NCBI GenBank assembly: GCA_038234785.1
Contig: JBBQTC010000011.1
Coordinates: forward strand, 8,210-72,209
DNA from: UBA668 sp038234785
Lineage (GTDB): Bacteria > Actinomycetota > Acidimicrobiia > Acidimicrobiales > Ilumatobacteraceae
Direction of reading: 5' to 3'
DNA length: 64,000 nt
The position numbers and the translations under genes are program-made. Numbering within the stretch: position 1 is the stretch's first letter; each line of letters starts with the position of its first letter. The notes below the pieces were generated by a model. The model had not been told where the DNA came from. It was given only the letters and a program-made list of their open reading frames with translations, and did no database searches. Below, piece by piece: positions 16,339-25,210 of the stretch.

Positions 16339-17649
16339 TCAGAACCCGAGGCGAGCGGACAGCTCGCCGACCAGCTGGTCGATCGGAACGCGCACCTGCG
16401 TGGTGGTGTCGCGCTCACGAATGGTGACTGCGCCGTCCTCGAGCGAATCGAAGTCGACCGTCACGCAGAACGGCGTGCCGATCTCGTCCTGACGGCGATA
16501 GCGACGTCCGATCGCCTGGGTTTCGTCGTAGTCGACCATGTACCGCTCGGCGAGGGTGGCGTAGATCTGCTTGGCCAACGGGGTGAGCGTGTCCTTCTTG
16601 CTCAACGGCAACACGGCCACCTTGTACGGGGCGAGACGCGGGTGCAGGCGAAGGACCGTACGCGGCTCGTCGTTGATGACATCCTCGTCGTACGCGGCGA
16701 GGAGGAACGCTGCCATGGCGCGGTTCACACCGGCGGCCGGCTCGATCACGTACGGCACGTAGCGCTCGTTGGTGGCCTGGTCGAAGTAGTCGAGCTTCTC
16801 GCCCGAGTGCTGGGCGTGCTGCTTGAGGTCGTAGTCGGTGCGTTGGGCGATGCCCTCGAGCTCGCCCCAGCCCCACGGGTAGAGGAACTCGATGTCGCTG
16901 GTGCCCGACGAGTAGTGGCTGAGCTCGTCGGCGTCGTGCGGGCGCAGCATGAGCATCTCGGCCGGGATGCCGAGGTCGATGTACCACTGCAGCCGCGCGC
17001 CGCACCAGTACTCGTACCACTGCGCGCTCTCCGCCGGCGGCACGAAGAACTCGAGCTCCATCTGCTCGAACTCGCGGGTGCGGAAGATGAAGTTGCCCGG
17101 GGTGATCTCGTTGCGGAAGCTCTTGCCGACCTGGGCGATGCCGAACGGCGGCTTCTTGCGGCTGGTCTGGAGCACGTTGGAGAAGTTGACGAACATGCCC
17201 TGCGCGGTCTCAGGCCGCATGTACACCTCGGCACCGGCACCTTCGACGGGGCCGGCATAGGTCTTGAACATGAGGTTGAAGGCGCGGGCCGCGGTGAAGG
17301 TGCCCTTGGAACCACAGTTCGGGCAGGTGTTCGGATCGGTGAGATGGTCCTCGCGGAACCGTTGCTTGCAGTTGGTGCAGTCGACGAGCGGGTCACTGAA
17401 GTTCGCCAGGTGACCGCTCGCCTCGAACACCTGGGGCGGAGCGAGAATCGCAGCGTCGATCAGCATCACGTCGTCGCGCTGTTGGACCATCGTGCGAATC
17501 CAGGCCTCACGCACGTTGCGCAACATCAGCGAACCGAGCGGCCCGTAGTCGTAGCTGCTCCGGAAGCCGCCGTAGATCTCCGCCGACGGGTAGACGAATC
17601 CCCGTCGCTTGCAGAGGTTGACGATCTGTTCGAGTTCGGTGGCAGCCAT
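16339..17649 (-). CDS. glyQS: Glycyl-tRNA synthetase, dimeric type
   Basis: Charges tRNA-Gly. It is a class II synthetase of 436 residues when started at ATG 17649 (MAATELEQIVNLCKRRGFV); an in-frame ATG three codons earlier is possible. A zinc-like insertion has CTNCKQRF and CPNCGSKG. RPETAQGMFVNFSN and the motif 2 region FRNEITPGNFIFRTREFEQ are diagnostic. The anticodon-binding domain follows from about residue 340. The end abuts the VOC gene by one base. Confidence 0.94.
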   Translation of the reverse strand: MAATELEQIVNLCKRRGFVYPSAEIYGGFRSSYDYGPLGSLMLRNVREAWIRTMVQQRDDVMLIDAAILAPPQVFEASGHLANFSDPLVDCTNCKQRFREDHLTDPNTCPNCGSKGTFTAARAFNLMFKTYAGPVEGAGAEVYMRPETAQGMFVNFSNVLQTSRKKPPFGIAQVGKSFRNEITPGNFIFRTREFEQMELEFFVPPAESAQWYEYWCGARLQWYIDLGIPAEMLMLRPHDADELSHYSSGTSDIEFLYPWGWGELEGIAQRTDYDLKQHAQHSGEKLDYFDQATNERYVPYVIEPAAGVNRAMAAFLLAAYDEDVINDEPRTVLRLHPRLAPYKVAVLPLSKKDTLTPLAKQIYATLAERYMVDYDETQAIGRRYRRQDEIGTPFCVTVDFDSLEDGAVTIRERDTTTQVRVPIDQLVGELSARLGF

Positions 17650-17768
17650 ACCCGGCAAAGGCTACGGGGCACCCCCGAGCAGCCGCGAAATCATTTCCGA
17701 AAAGTGAGAGGATGGACCGAAACCACTCCCTCCCGGCTCCACGAACCGGCTCCACGAAAGGGTGACTC

Positions 17769-18605
17769 ATGACGTCGACCCGCCGCCTCCTCACCGTCGG
17801 ATGCACGTTGTTGCTCGCCGTGGCTGCCGGGTGCAGCAGCAGCCAGACGCTCGGCGCCACGACCACCAGTGGTCCGGCCACCTCCTCGACCGTTGCCGAG
17901 TCCACCACGACGACCTCCACGACTGCACCGGCCACCACCGCTCCCGCGACCACTGCTGCTCCCGCCACCACGGTGCCGAGCAACGGGTCCTGTGCCGGCA
18001 GCAGCGGCATCCCCACCGGCGCCGACGTGGGTGCGAGCATCTCGGGCGACATCGACGGTGACCTCGTCGACGACACGGTCACCGAGTACAGCCTCGCCGG
18101 CGTCCCTCATGTTCACGCCACGCTCGCGTCGGGTGGTCAGAGCGACGCCGAGGTGGCGATCGGGTTCGCCGATCACGTGAGCATCAGCTTCGAGGACTTC
18201 GACTACTCGCTCGGCGCGCCCACCAAGCCGCCGGTCGCGGTGCTGGCCATCGGAGCGACGAAAGCGGGCACCGCGGTCTACACGTTCCTCACGCTCACCA
18301 CCCAGTACTGCATCCAGCCCTGGCACGACGGCGCCGGCACGATGTGGGTCGGACGGATCTCTGCCGAAGGACCCTACGAAGGATTGTCGTGCGAGATCGC
18401 CGCTGGGAGCCGTTACTACGCCGTCAACAGTGCCGAGCCCGACGGGGCAGGCGGATGGAACGTCACCCAGACCGTGTTCCGCCACAACTTCACGCTCATC
18501 CAGTTCAACGCCCCGCTCCCGGTGGTGAACGTGCCCGACGGTCCCACCGTGCAGCATCAGTACGGCGACTTCTTCGGCTGCGACCACCCTCCCCTGTTCC
18601 CATGA
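17769..18605 (+). CDS. Secreted lipoprotein with threonine-rich linker, unknown function
   Basis: A protein of 278 residues. The signal peptide ends with the lipobox VAAGC at about residue 22. A threonine/alanine-rich linker follows to about 74. The folded part starts SCAGSSGIPTGADVGASI and then has GDIDGDLVDDTV, an FG-GAP-like aspartate-rich loop. I do not recognise the family. AAAGGGTG precedes the ATG. The stop overlaps the next gene by 4 bases. Confidence 0.75.
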   Translation: MTSTRRLLTVGCTLLLAVAAGCSSSQTLGATTTSGPATSSTVAESTTTTSTTAPATTAPATTAAPATTVPSNGSCAGSSGIPTGADVGASISGDIDGDLVDDTVTEYSLAGVPHVHATLASGGQSDAEVAIGFADHVSISFEDFDYSLGAPTKPPVAVLAIGATKAGTAVYTFLTLTTQYCIQPWHDGAGTMWVGRISAEGPYEGLSCEIAAGSRYYAVNSAEPDGAGGWNVTQTVFRHNFTLIQFNAPLPVVNVPDGPTVQHQYGDFFGCDHPPLFP

Positions 18606-19372
18606 CGCGACGAATGAGCCACTGCCTCCTCGCCCTGTCGGGCCTCGCCGTGCTCGGCGCGTGCACGACCTCGCCGAGCGTCGGATCCGCGACCACTTCC
18701 ACGGTCACGGACGCCACCACGACCGCGCCTGCCGACACCACCTCGACGACGGACTCGTTGGCTGCGGCGACGACCACCACCACCGAGACCACCGAGGCAC
18801 CGGCACCGGCGCTCACGTTGCGCGTCGACGGCATCGGAGCATTCGACCTCGGCAGTCCGGCCCCCGATGTACTCGGGGCACTCACGGCGCATCTCGGCAG
18901 CCCGGATACGGACGAGCCCCGCTTCTACCCCGCCCCCGACGGTTCTGGCGGCTACACCACTCCCGACGGCGAGTTCGGATTCGTCCAGTCGGTGGGCCGG
19001 TCGGTGTGCTGGCTCCTCGGCTTCTGTGCCGAGTTCGGCGGTGGGGTCGCTGCGTCGGACGCGCAGCTCCAGTTGACGGGCTGGTCCTACGGCGGCGACA
19101 CGTCGGGCGAGCTGTCCACCGCCGATGGCATCACGATCGGGACGCTGTGGAGCGACGCACCGACCATGACGGTGCGACCAGGGGGTTGCTACTCGCAGGG
19201 GTACGGCGAGACCGGCGATGGCATTCGCCTCACGTTGCAGAGCAACGGCATCCCGTTCAGCGAGTTCGACTCGGGCGGGAACTACCTCGAGCACCTGCCG
19301 GACTCTGCCGACGTGGAGGTGTTCTCGATGGATGCCGGCGACATCCCGGCCTTCCTGTTCGCCGACTGCTGA
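18602..19372 (+). CDS. Secreted lipoprotein, unknown function, coupled to the previous one
   Basis: A protein of 256 residues with lipobox LGAC at about residue 20, a threonine-rich linker to about 65, then a beta-rich domain starting LTLRVDGIGAFDLGSPAPDVL. Cysteines at VCWLLGFC and GGCYSQGYG could form disulfides. No family is recognised. The ATG overlaps the upstream stop, so the two lipoproteins are probably made together and may act together at the cell surface. Confidence 0.75.
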   Translation: MTRRMSHCLLALSGLAVLGACTTSPSVGSATTSTVTDATTTAPADTTSTTDSLAAATTTTTETTEAPAPALTLRVDGIGAFDLGSPAPDVLGALTAHLGSPDTDEPRFYPAPDGSGGYTTPDGEFGFVQSVGRSVCWLLGFCAEFGGGVAASDAQLQLTGWSYGGDTSGELSTADGITIGTLWSDAPTMTVRPGGCYSQGYGETGDGIRLTLQSNGIPFSEFDSGGNYLEHLPDSADVEVFSMDAGDIPAFLFADC

Positions 19373-19393
19373 CGCTGGAACTGGTCGAGCGGA

Positions 19394-20116
19394 TCAGTGC
19401 GTCTCGAACATCGCCACGGTGCGCAGCCGTCGTTCGAGGTGATGCTCGAGCGCGCGAGTCGCGTGAGCTGCGACTTCGTGCGTAGTTCGTGACGCGGGGA
19501 GCTCCAACGCGTCGTTGAGACGCCCACCGAGGATCATCCGCATCATCTCCAGTGCCTCCTCGCTGAGCGGTGCGCCGGTGCGGCAGTTGCGGCAGAGCAC
19601 CCCACCCTGGTCCATGTCGAAGGACACGATCGGACCGGGCTCGCCGCAGCGGACGCATGCGTCGAGTTCGGGTGCCACGCCATCGGCCGACAACAGCTTC
19701 CAGTAGAACGCCGGTACCACCAACGGCCCGCTCCGGTCGGCGATGGTGCGCAGCGCGCCGACCACCATGCGGTACAGGTGCGGTGCGGGCTCGCGGTCCA
19801 TCGCCATCTGGTCCGCCGCCTCGAGGACAGCGATGCCGTTGGTGAGGTGATCGAGGTCGACCATCATCGGCGCCAACGTCTCGACGGACTCCGCCTGGCT
19901 GACGATGTCGAGCTCGCGACCCTGTGAGAGCAGGAGCCGCACGTGGCTCATCGGTTCGAGCCGAGCGCCGAACTTCGACATGGTCTTGCGCACACCCTTG
20001 GCAACGGCGCGCACCTTGCCGTGGTGCTCGGTGAGCAGCACCACGATGCGGTCGGCCTCGCCGAGTTTGTACGTGCGGAGCACGACCGCGGTGTCGCGGT
20101 ACAGGTGGCTGGCCAT
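19394..20116 (-). CDS. recO: DNA repair protein RecO
   Basis: Mediates RecA loading in the RecF pathway. It has 240 residues from ATG 20116 (MASHLYRDTAVVLRTYKLGE, the usual beginning). The OB-fold is N-terminal, with the family pattern GKVRAVAKGVRKTMSKFGARLEP-like sequence. Four zinc cysteines lie in CVRCGEPG and CRNC at about 155-180. It starts 4 bases after the UppS-like gene stop, so they form one operon. recO and uppS are neighbours in other actinobacteria. Confidence 0.93.
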   Translation of the reverse strand: MASHLYRDTAVVLRTYKLGEADRIVVLLTEHHGKVRAVAKGVRKTMSKFGARLEPMSHVRLLLSQGRELDIVSQAESVETLAPMMVDLDHLTNGIAVLEAADQMAMDREPAPHLYRMVVGALRTIADRSGPLVVPAFYWKLLSADGVAPELDACVRCGEPGPIVSFDMDQGGVLCRNCRTGAPLSEEALEMMRMILGGRLNDALELPASRTTHEVAAHATRALEHHLERRLRTVAMFETH

Positions 20117-20120
20117 GGGA

Positions 20121-20654
20121 TCAGTCGATGCCGCCGAAGCGGCGATGGCGATGCGAGTAGGAGGTGATGGCGTCCTCGAGATGGGCGGCGGCGAGGTCTC
20201 GCCACGCTGCGTTGACGAAGACGAGTTCGCTGTAGGCCAGCTCCCAGACCAGCGACGTGGGAAGGCGGTGTCCCGATCCGACGACCACCACGAGATCGGG
20301 ATCATCGTCGGCCGGCGAGTTCAACCAGCCGGCGATCGAGGCCTCGGTGATGTCGTCACCGCGGTCGTGCAGTGCCGCGATCGCGGCGGCGACGCGGGCT
20401 CTTCCGTCGGGCTGCGCCTGAGCGCGCACCAGGCAGCTGCCCACGGTTGCCGAGCGTCCTGCCGGCAATGATTCCGACGCGTCACCCGAGAAGGGGCGAA
20501 GCGTGAGCCACTGCGCGCCGACGTGGTCGGCCACCTTGCCCAGCTCGTTCAGCCGTGCCGACCACTGGTCGGACGACATCGCGTTCCACTGCTCCAGCGC
20601 GCCGCCGACCACGATGATGTGGCGCAGAGGAGCGACGTCGGTGGCGGGGTTCAC
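20121..20654 (-). CDS. Catalytically dead UppS-like protein (NgBR-type cis-prenyltransferase subunit?)
   Basis: A protein of 177 residues. Its C-terminal half aligns with undecaprenyl diphosphate synthase: PDLVVVVGSGHRLPTSLVWELAYSE in place of the RTSGE-RLSNF-LWQ region, and a tail SYSHRHRRFGGID that keeps the RxG motif (R172-G174). The start RHIIVVGGALEQW stands where catalytic enzymes have IMDGNGRWA, so the essential aspartate is absent. WLTLRPFSGD replaces the FSTENW strand. Both diphosphate arginines of RTSGE-R are altered or isolated. It is co-transcribed with recO. The start is GTG 20654. I infer a non-catalytic partner of the UppS at 21359. Confidence 0.75.
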   Translation of the reverse strand: MNPATDVAPLRHIIVVGGALEQWNAMSSDQWSARLNELGKVADHVGAQWLTLRPFSGDASESLPAGRSATVGSCLVRAQAQPDGRARVAAAIAALHDRGDDITEASIAGWLNSPADDDPDLVVVVGSGHRLPTSLVWELAYSELVFVNAAWRDLAAAHLEDAITSYSHRHRRFGGID

Positions 20655-20681
20655 CCGTCCATTGTCCCACGCGTACCTGGG

Positions 20682-21257
20682 TCAGGAGGTCATCCCGTTG
20701 AGGCCCACCAGGCCACGGGCGAGCTCAATCTCGCCCATGTGCCGCAGCCCGTGCTGATAGATCCAGCACTCGGTCGCATCGAGCAGGGTGATGCCCACCG
20801 GGCCGGCGACCCGGGCGCTGTAGGTGCTCGCGATCTGCGGCGGGAACGGCCGAGTGATGACCACGCGATCGAGTTCGGCCGGATCGAGCTGATCGAGCCA
20901 GGCCTCCGTCCGGGAGAACACGGCCCGCATGTACTCCTGGAACGCCTCGTAGTCGCCGATGCGCTGATCGATCATCTCGTCGACGGTCTTGTGCTTGCCG
21001 TGATCGTTGATCGTCATGCCCACTCGCGCCTGCCATTCGTCGTTCCAGATCGGGGGCATGCCGGTCATCAGCATGAAGGACGCGTCGATCATGTTGGTGA
21101 TGTGGAACAGGCAGAAGGCGATGGGCAGCACGCCCTCGCGCTCGAAGTGGTTGACGTGCTCGATGGTCATGGTCTCGACGGCCTGGTGATACAGCGAGTG
21201 CATCGCTCGCATCCGGCGCTGGAGTGAATCGAGGACGAGCGTCGAGGAGGAGTCCAT
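20682..21257 (-). CDS. DinB-like four-helix protein
   Basis: A protein of 191 residues from ATG 21257. It is helical, with histidines in FCLFHITNM and in IYQHGLRHMGEIELARG at the end, a pattern of the DinB/YfiT superfamily in which three histidines bind a metal. Members include mycothiol- or bacillithiol-dependent transferases; the thiol partner here is unknown. It is divergent from uppS, with about 100 bases between them. Confidence 0.65.
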   Translation of the reverse strand: MDSSSTLVLDSLQRRMRAMHSLYHQAVETMTIEHVNHFEREGVLPIAFCLFHITNMIDASFMLMTGMPPIWNDEWQARVGMTINDHGKHKTVDEMIDQRIGDYEAFQEYMRAVFSRTEAWLDQLDPAELDRVVITRPFPPQIASTYSARVAGPVGITLLDATECWIYQHGLRHMGEIELARGLVGLNGMTS

Positions 21258-21346
21258 GGCGCGAAACCTTACTCCTGTCACAATGACTGTCAAATGTCTG
21301 GAGCAGAATCGGGCGCACCGGAGCTCGCCGGATCACCTCCACCCAT

Positions 21347-21352
21347 TAGCGT
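21347..21352 (+). promoter_or_regulatory. -10-like element before uppS
   Basis: TAGCGT ends six bases before the GTG start at 21359 and no Shine-Dalgarno sequence is present. This matches the TANNNT spacing expected of leaderless transcripts and supports the GTG start. Confidence 0.4.
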
Positions 21353-21358
21353 GGCGAT

Positions 21359-22042
21359 GTGTCCGACGCCGCCGCTCCCCGCACCCGACCGACACACGTG
21401 GCGTGCATCATGGACGGCAACGGACGCTGGGCGAGGAAGCGGAACCTCCCCCGCACCGAAGGGCACACCGAGGGCGAGGAGAACCTCGCGCGACTCGTTC
21501 GAGTCGCCGTCACGCGCAACGTGGGATGGCTCACGGTCTTCGGCTTCTCCACCGAGAACTGGGTCCGACCTCGCACCGAGGTGCGTCACATCCTGGGTCT
21601 CCACAAGAAGCTGTTCGGCAGAGTGGCCGAGCTCAACGAGCTGAACGTGCGGATCCAGTGGATGGGACGGCCCTTCGACAGTCCCGACGCGCGCACGCCG
21701 AAGTACGTGCAGCGGGCCATCCGCAAAGCCATCGCCGACACAGCCCAGAACACCGGGATGGTGCTCACCGTCGCCTTCGATTACGGCAGCCACGCCGAGA
21801 TGGTGCACGCCGCACGGCGCACGATCGCCGACGGCGATCCCATCACCACCGAGACCGTCGGCCGCCATCTCTACCTGCCCGACCTTCCACCCGTCGATGT
21901 CCTCGTGCGCACATCCGGCGAGCTGCGCATCTCCAACTTCATGCTGTGGCAGAGCGCCGGCAGCGAGGTGTACTTCACGGACTGCCCGTGGCCCGACTTC
22001 GACGGTGCCGAACTCGACGCCGCGCTCGCGCTCGTCGGCTGA
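21359..22042 (+). CDS. uppS: Undecaprenyl diphosphate synthase-like cis-prenyltransferase lacking the C-terminal RxG tail
   Basis: Adds isopentenyl units in cis to make the lipid carrier for cell-wall synthesis. It has 227 residues. Catalytic residues are present: D19, N21 and R23 in MDGNGRWA, FGFSTENWVRP at 61-71, and R184/R190/S192 in RTSGELRISNF, with E203. After WPDFDGAELDAALALVG it stops, about ten residues short of the usual RERRFGG-type end, so the RxG motif that reaches into the partner's active site is missing. The other reading frames beyond the stop do not contain it. The adjacent dead homologue keeps that motif. Confidence 0.88.
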   Translation: MSDAAAPRTRPTHVACIMDGNGRWARKRNLPRTEGHTEGEENLARLVRVAVTRNVGWLTVFGFSTENWVRPRTEVRHILGLHKKLFGRVAELNELNVRIQWMGRPFDSPDARTPKYVQRAIRKAIADTAQNTGMVLTVAFDYGSHAEMVHAARRTIADGDPITTETVGRHLYLPDLPPVDVLVRTSGELRISNFMLWQSAGSEVYFTDCPWPDFDGAELDAALALVG

Positions 22043-22058
22043 GCGGAGCCGTTTGCAG

Positions 22059-23927
22059 ATGAAGATCGCCACTGCCCTCGCCGCCGTCACCGGTGCGCTC
22101 CCTGCCGCCGAGGAACGGCCCGGCCAGCAACAGATGGCGCAGGCCGTCGCCGATGCCATCGACAAGGGCCGCCACCTCGTCGTCCAGGCCGGCACGGGAA
22201 CGGGCAAGACGATCGGCTACCTGGTACCCGCGATCCTTGCCGGCAAGACCGTCGTGGTCGCCACGGCCACCAAGGCGTTGCAGGACCAACTGGCCAGCAA
22301 GGACCTGCCGTTCCTGCAGGAACACGTCGGTGTCCCCTTCGAGTGGGCGGTGTTGAAGGGGCGCAGCAACTACGTCTGCATGCAGCGAGTGACGGAGCTG
22401 CAGACTCGCGACAAGGGGCAGATGGAGATCGAGGAGTTCGCTCCGACCATCCGCGTCGAGATCAACCGGCTCGCCGAGTGGACGAAGCAGACGACCACCG
22501 GCGACCAGGCCGAACTGACCTGGGCGCCCACCGACAAGGCGTGGCAGGCGGTGAGCGTCGGCTCCGACGAATGTCCCGGTGCCAGCCGTTGCCCGAAAGG
22601 ACCGGTCTGCTTCGCCGAGTCTGCGCGCGACCGGGCTGCGGCAGCGAGCGTGATCGTCGTCAACATGCATCTGTACGGCTTGCACGTCGGCAGCGGCGGT
22701 GCGATCCTGCCCGAACACGACGTCGTCGTGGTCGACGAGGCACACCAGCTCGAGGACATCATGAGCGACACGGTGGGCGTGCAGATCAGCGGCGGCCGAT
22801 TCACGACGCTCACCGCCGCGCTGAAGCGAATCCTCGACGACCCCGCCGTCGTCGGGCCGATCGCCGAGGGATCGGTCGCGGTGCGCGACGCGCTCTCGTC
22901 ACTGCTCGGCCAACGGCTCCCGTTCCCGTTCCCCGAGGCGGTACAGGGCCTGCTCGTCGATCTGCGCGGGCGGCTGCAGAAGGCCCAGGACGCGCTCCGC
23001 GCCATCGAGACCGAGGTCGACGAGGCCAAGCAGCGCAAGCTGCGCGGGCAGCAGTTGACCACTCGGCTGCAGGAGACCATCGACCTCGCGCTGGGCAAGC
23101 TCGACGGCTACGTCGCGTTCGTGGGCGGCGGTCCCGACTTCCCGAGGCTGGAGATCGCCCCGCTCGACGTGGGGCCGGTACTCGCCAACGGCATCTGGGC
23201 GCAGCGCACAGCGATCCTCACCAGCGCGACCATCCCGGCCTCACTGGCCACCCGCGTCGGGTTGCCGGCCGACCAGTTCGACGAGATCGATGTCGGCAGC
23301 CCGTTCGACTACGAGCACCACGCACTCCTGTACTGCGCCCTCCACATGCCCGATCCGCGCAGCGCCGCGTACGGTCCCGCCGTGCACGACGAACTGGTGG
23401 CCCTGATCGAGGCCGCCGGCGGACGCACCCTGGCGCTCTTCACGAGCTACAAGGCCATGGACGCGGCGGCCGAAGCAGTGCGGGCGAAGGTCGCCTTCCC
23501 GATCTTCACCCAACGCGACCTGCCCAAGACCGCGCTGGTCAAAGCGTTCAGCGGGGACGAGCACGCCTGCCTGTTCGCGACGTCGGGCTTCTTCCAGGGA
23601 GTCGACATCCCGGGGCGCACCTTGAGCCTGGTGGTCATCGACCGCATCCCGTTCCCGCGACCCGACGACCCGTTGCTGTCGGCTCGCCGCGAATTGCTCG
23701 GCTCAGCAGCGTTCGGACAGATCGACCTGCCGCGTGCCGCGATGTTGCTCGCCCAGGCCACCGGGCGGCTGATCCGCAGTGCGACCGATCGCGGGGTCGT
23801 CGCCGTGATGGACCCGAGGCTCGGGAAGGCCAACTACCGCTGGGACATCGTCAAGGCGCTGCCGCCGATGCGTCGCACCCGTCACCGATCAGAGGCGGAG
23901 GAGTTCCTCCGCGAGATCGCGGCCTGA
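22059..23927 (+). CDS. dinG: DinG/XPD-type ATP-dependent helicase
   Basis: A superfamily 2 helicase with a 4Fe-4S domain, 622 residues. Walker A is AGTGTGKT near residue 47. Four cluster cysteines lie in NYVCMQRV and ECPGASRCPKGPVCF. The DEAH box is VVVDEAHQLED. Motif V/VI appear as FFQGVDIPG and QATGRLIRS. It unwinds DNA with 5'-3' polarity in DNA repair. The start is ATG 22059, 16 bases after uppS. Its 3' end overlaps the facing kinase gene by 77 bases. Confidence 0.92.
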   Translation: MKIATALAAVTGALPAAEERPGQQQMAQAVADAIDKGRHLVVQAGTGTGKTIGYLVPAILAGKTVVVATATKALQDQLASKDLPFLQEHVGVPFEWAVLKGRSNYVCMQRVTELQTRDKGQMEIEEFAPTIRVEINRLAEWTKQTTTGDQAELTWAPTDKAWQAVSVGSDECPGASRCPKGPVCFAESARDRAAAASVIVVNMHLYGLHVGSGGAILPEHDVVVVDEAHQLEDIMSDTVGVQISGGRFTTLTAALKRILDDPAVVGPIAEGSVAVRDALSSLLGQRLPFPFPEAVQGLLVDLRGRLQKAQDALRAIETEVDEAKQRKLRGQQLTTRLQETIDLALGKLDGYVAFVGGGPDFPRLEIAPLDVGPVLANGIWAQRTAILTSATIPASLATRVGLPADQFDEIDVGSPFDYEHHALLYCALHMPDPRSAAYGPAVHDELVALIEAAGGRTLALFTSYKAMDAAAEAVRAKVAFPIFTQRDLPKTALVKAFSGDEHACLFATSGFFQGVDIPGRTLSLVVIDRIPFPRPDDPLLSARRELLGSAAFGQIDLPRAAMLLAQATGRLIRSATDRGVVAVMDPRLGKANYRWDIVKALPPMRRTRHRSEAEEFLREIAA

Positions 23928-25167
23928 CCGACATCGGCCGCGACGGCGGCGAGATGATCGGCGACACGAGCGTGGGCTCGACACAGGCCCGCACGAGTGC
24001 ATCGGCGGCCTCGACCGTCGCCGGCAACGGCTGCGAAAAGGCGTCGTCGCCGACGGCGACGGTGCGCTGCACATGATGGAGTCGAGCGATGTGCCACAAC
24101 CCGCGATCGGCGGCGCTGGCAGTGTCGAGCACGGCGATGTCGGCGATGTGATGGCCCACCATCAGGTCGCATCCCTCGAGTGCGTCGTTGGCGGAGAGCA
24201 CTTGGAAGTCACTCTGGCGAAGCACGTCGACGAGCAGGGTGCGAGCCGTGTCGTCGGCCACGACGACCAGTGCAATGCCGGAGTTCTTCGGCTCGACGAG
24301 CGGGAACTCGACCCGGAAGCTCGTGCCCTTGCCGACTTCGGAGCTGACGTCGATCCATCCGTGGCAGCGACCGATGACTCGGCGGACGACCGCGAGACCG
24401 AGGCCACAGTGCGGGCCCTGCTTGGTGCTGAAGCCGACGTCGAAGATCTGCCGCACGGTCTCGGGGGACATTCCGGGCCCGCTATCGGTGACCGACACCC
24501 ATGCCACACCCACGGCGGGCGAACCATCGGCGACGGGCCGTTCCCCGCGACCACATTCGACGGTGATGGCGCCCTTGCGTTGCATCGCGTCGGACGCGTT
24601 GTCGACGAGGTTCATCAGGATCTGCATGATGCTCGTGCGATCGATGCGGGCGAAGACCGGGGCACCACCGCACTCCATCTCGACGGTGACCGACGGGGTC
24701 GCCAGCCGACGGAGGATCGGTTCGAGTTCGCTGATCTGTAGACGGAGGTCGGTGGGGCGGTCGTCGACGACCTCCGCCCGGCCGGCACGCATGAGATCGG
24801 AGGTGGCCATGAGGCCCCGCTCGGCGGCGTTGAGGATCTCGAGGACCAACGAACCGGCCTTGCGGCCGTGCATCTCGTCGTAGAGATCGACGGCGCAGGC
24901 GTTGACGACGGAGAAGACGTTGCGCAGATCGTGGGCGATCGACTGGCTCGCCCTGGCCAACATCTGGACCTCGTGAGCGACCTCGCGGGCACGCTGGTCG
25001 GCGAGGATCTGGCGCTCCGCCCGGCGGCTGACAACCCGCCACCAGGGCGCGGTGTACGGATGGGGTGCCAAATTGTGCCCGTCAAGAGGGCGTCGTGGTC
25101 CGTCCATCTCCCGCATGTCCCGTAACTCCCATCTGTGACCGTACCCGAGGTTTTCGGCAGATGCCAT
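23851..25167 (-). CDS. Soluble histidine kinase with degenerate receiver-like tail
   Basis: A protein of 438 residues without transmembrane segments or a recognised sensor domain. A coiled-coil stretch at about 45-75 leads to the H box, H79 in SIAHDLRNVFSVV (NtrB-like). The ATPase motifs are LMNLVDNASDAM, DSGPGMS and GLGLAVVRRV. After about residue 290 a receiver-like fold follows (ALVVVADDTARTLLVDVL) that lacks a clear phospho-acceptor aspartate. The last 25 residues, rich in P and G, are encoded opposite the dinG 3' end. It is divergent from the response regulator at 25211, its likely partner. Confidence 0.85.
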   Translation of the reverse strand: MASAENLGYGHRWELRDMREMDGPRRPLDGHNLAPHPYTAPWWRVVSRRAERQILADQRAREVAHEVQMLARASQSIAHDLRNVFSVVNACAVDLYDEMHGRKAGSLVLEILNAAERGLMATSDLMRAGRAEVVDDRPTDLRLQISELEPILRRLATPSVTVEMECGGAPVFARIDRTSIMQILMNLVDNASDAMQRKGAITVECGRGERPVADGSPAVGVAWVSVTDSGPGMSPETVRQIFDVGFSTKQGPHCGLGLAVVRRVIGRCHGWIDVSSEVGKGTSFRVEFPLVEPKNSGIALVVVADDTARTLLVDVLRQSDFQVLSANDALEGCDLMVGHHIADIAVLDTASAADRGLWHIARLHHVQRTVAVGDDAFSQPLPATVEAADALVRACVEPTLVSPIISPPSRPMSVRPRSRGGTPPPLIGDGCDASAAAP

Positions 25168-25198
25168 GAGAAATCAAGCATGAATTGTGAAGTCCACC

Positions 25199-25204
25199 TA
25201 AGGT
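25199..25204 (+). promoter_or_regulatory. -10-like element deciding the start of the response regulator
   Basis: TAAGGT lies six bases before GTG 25211 and immediately before GTG 25205. With normal spacing, transcription would begin at about 25211, so the second GTG is the better start of a leaderless message. Confidence 0.4.
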
Positions 25205-25210
25205 GTGGCG

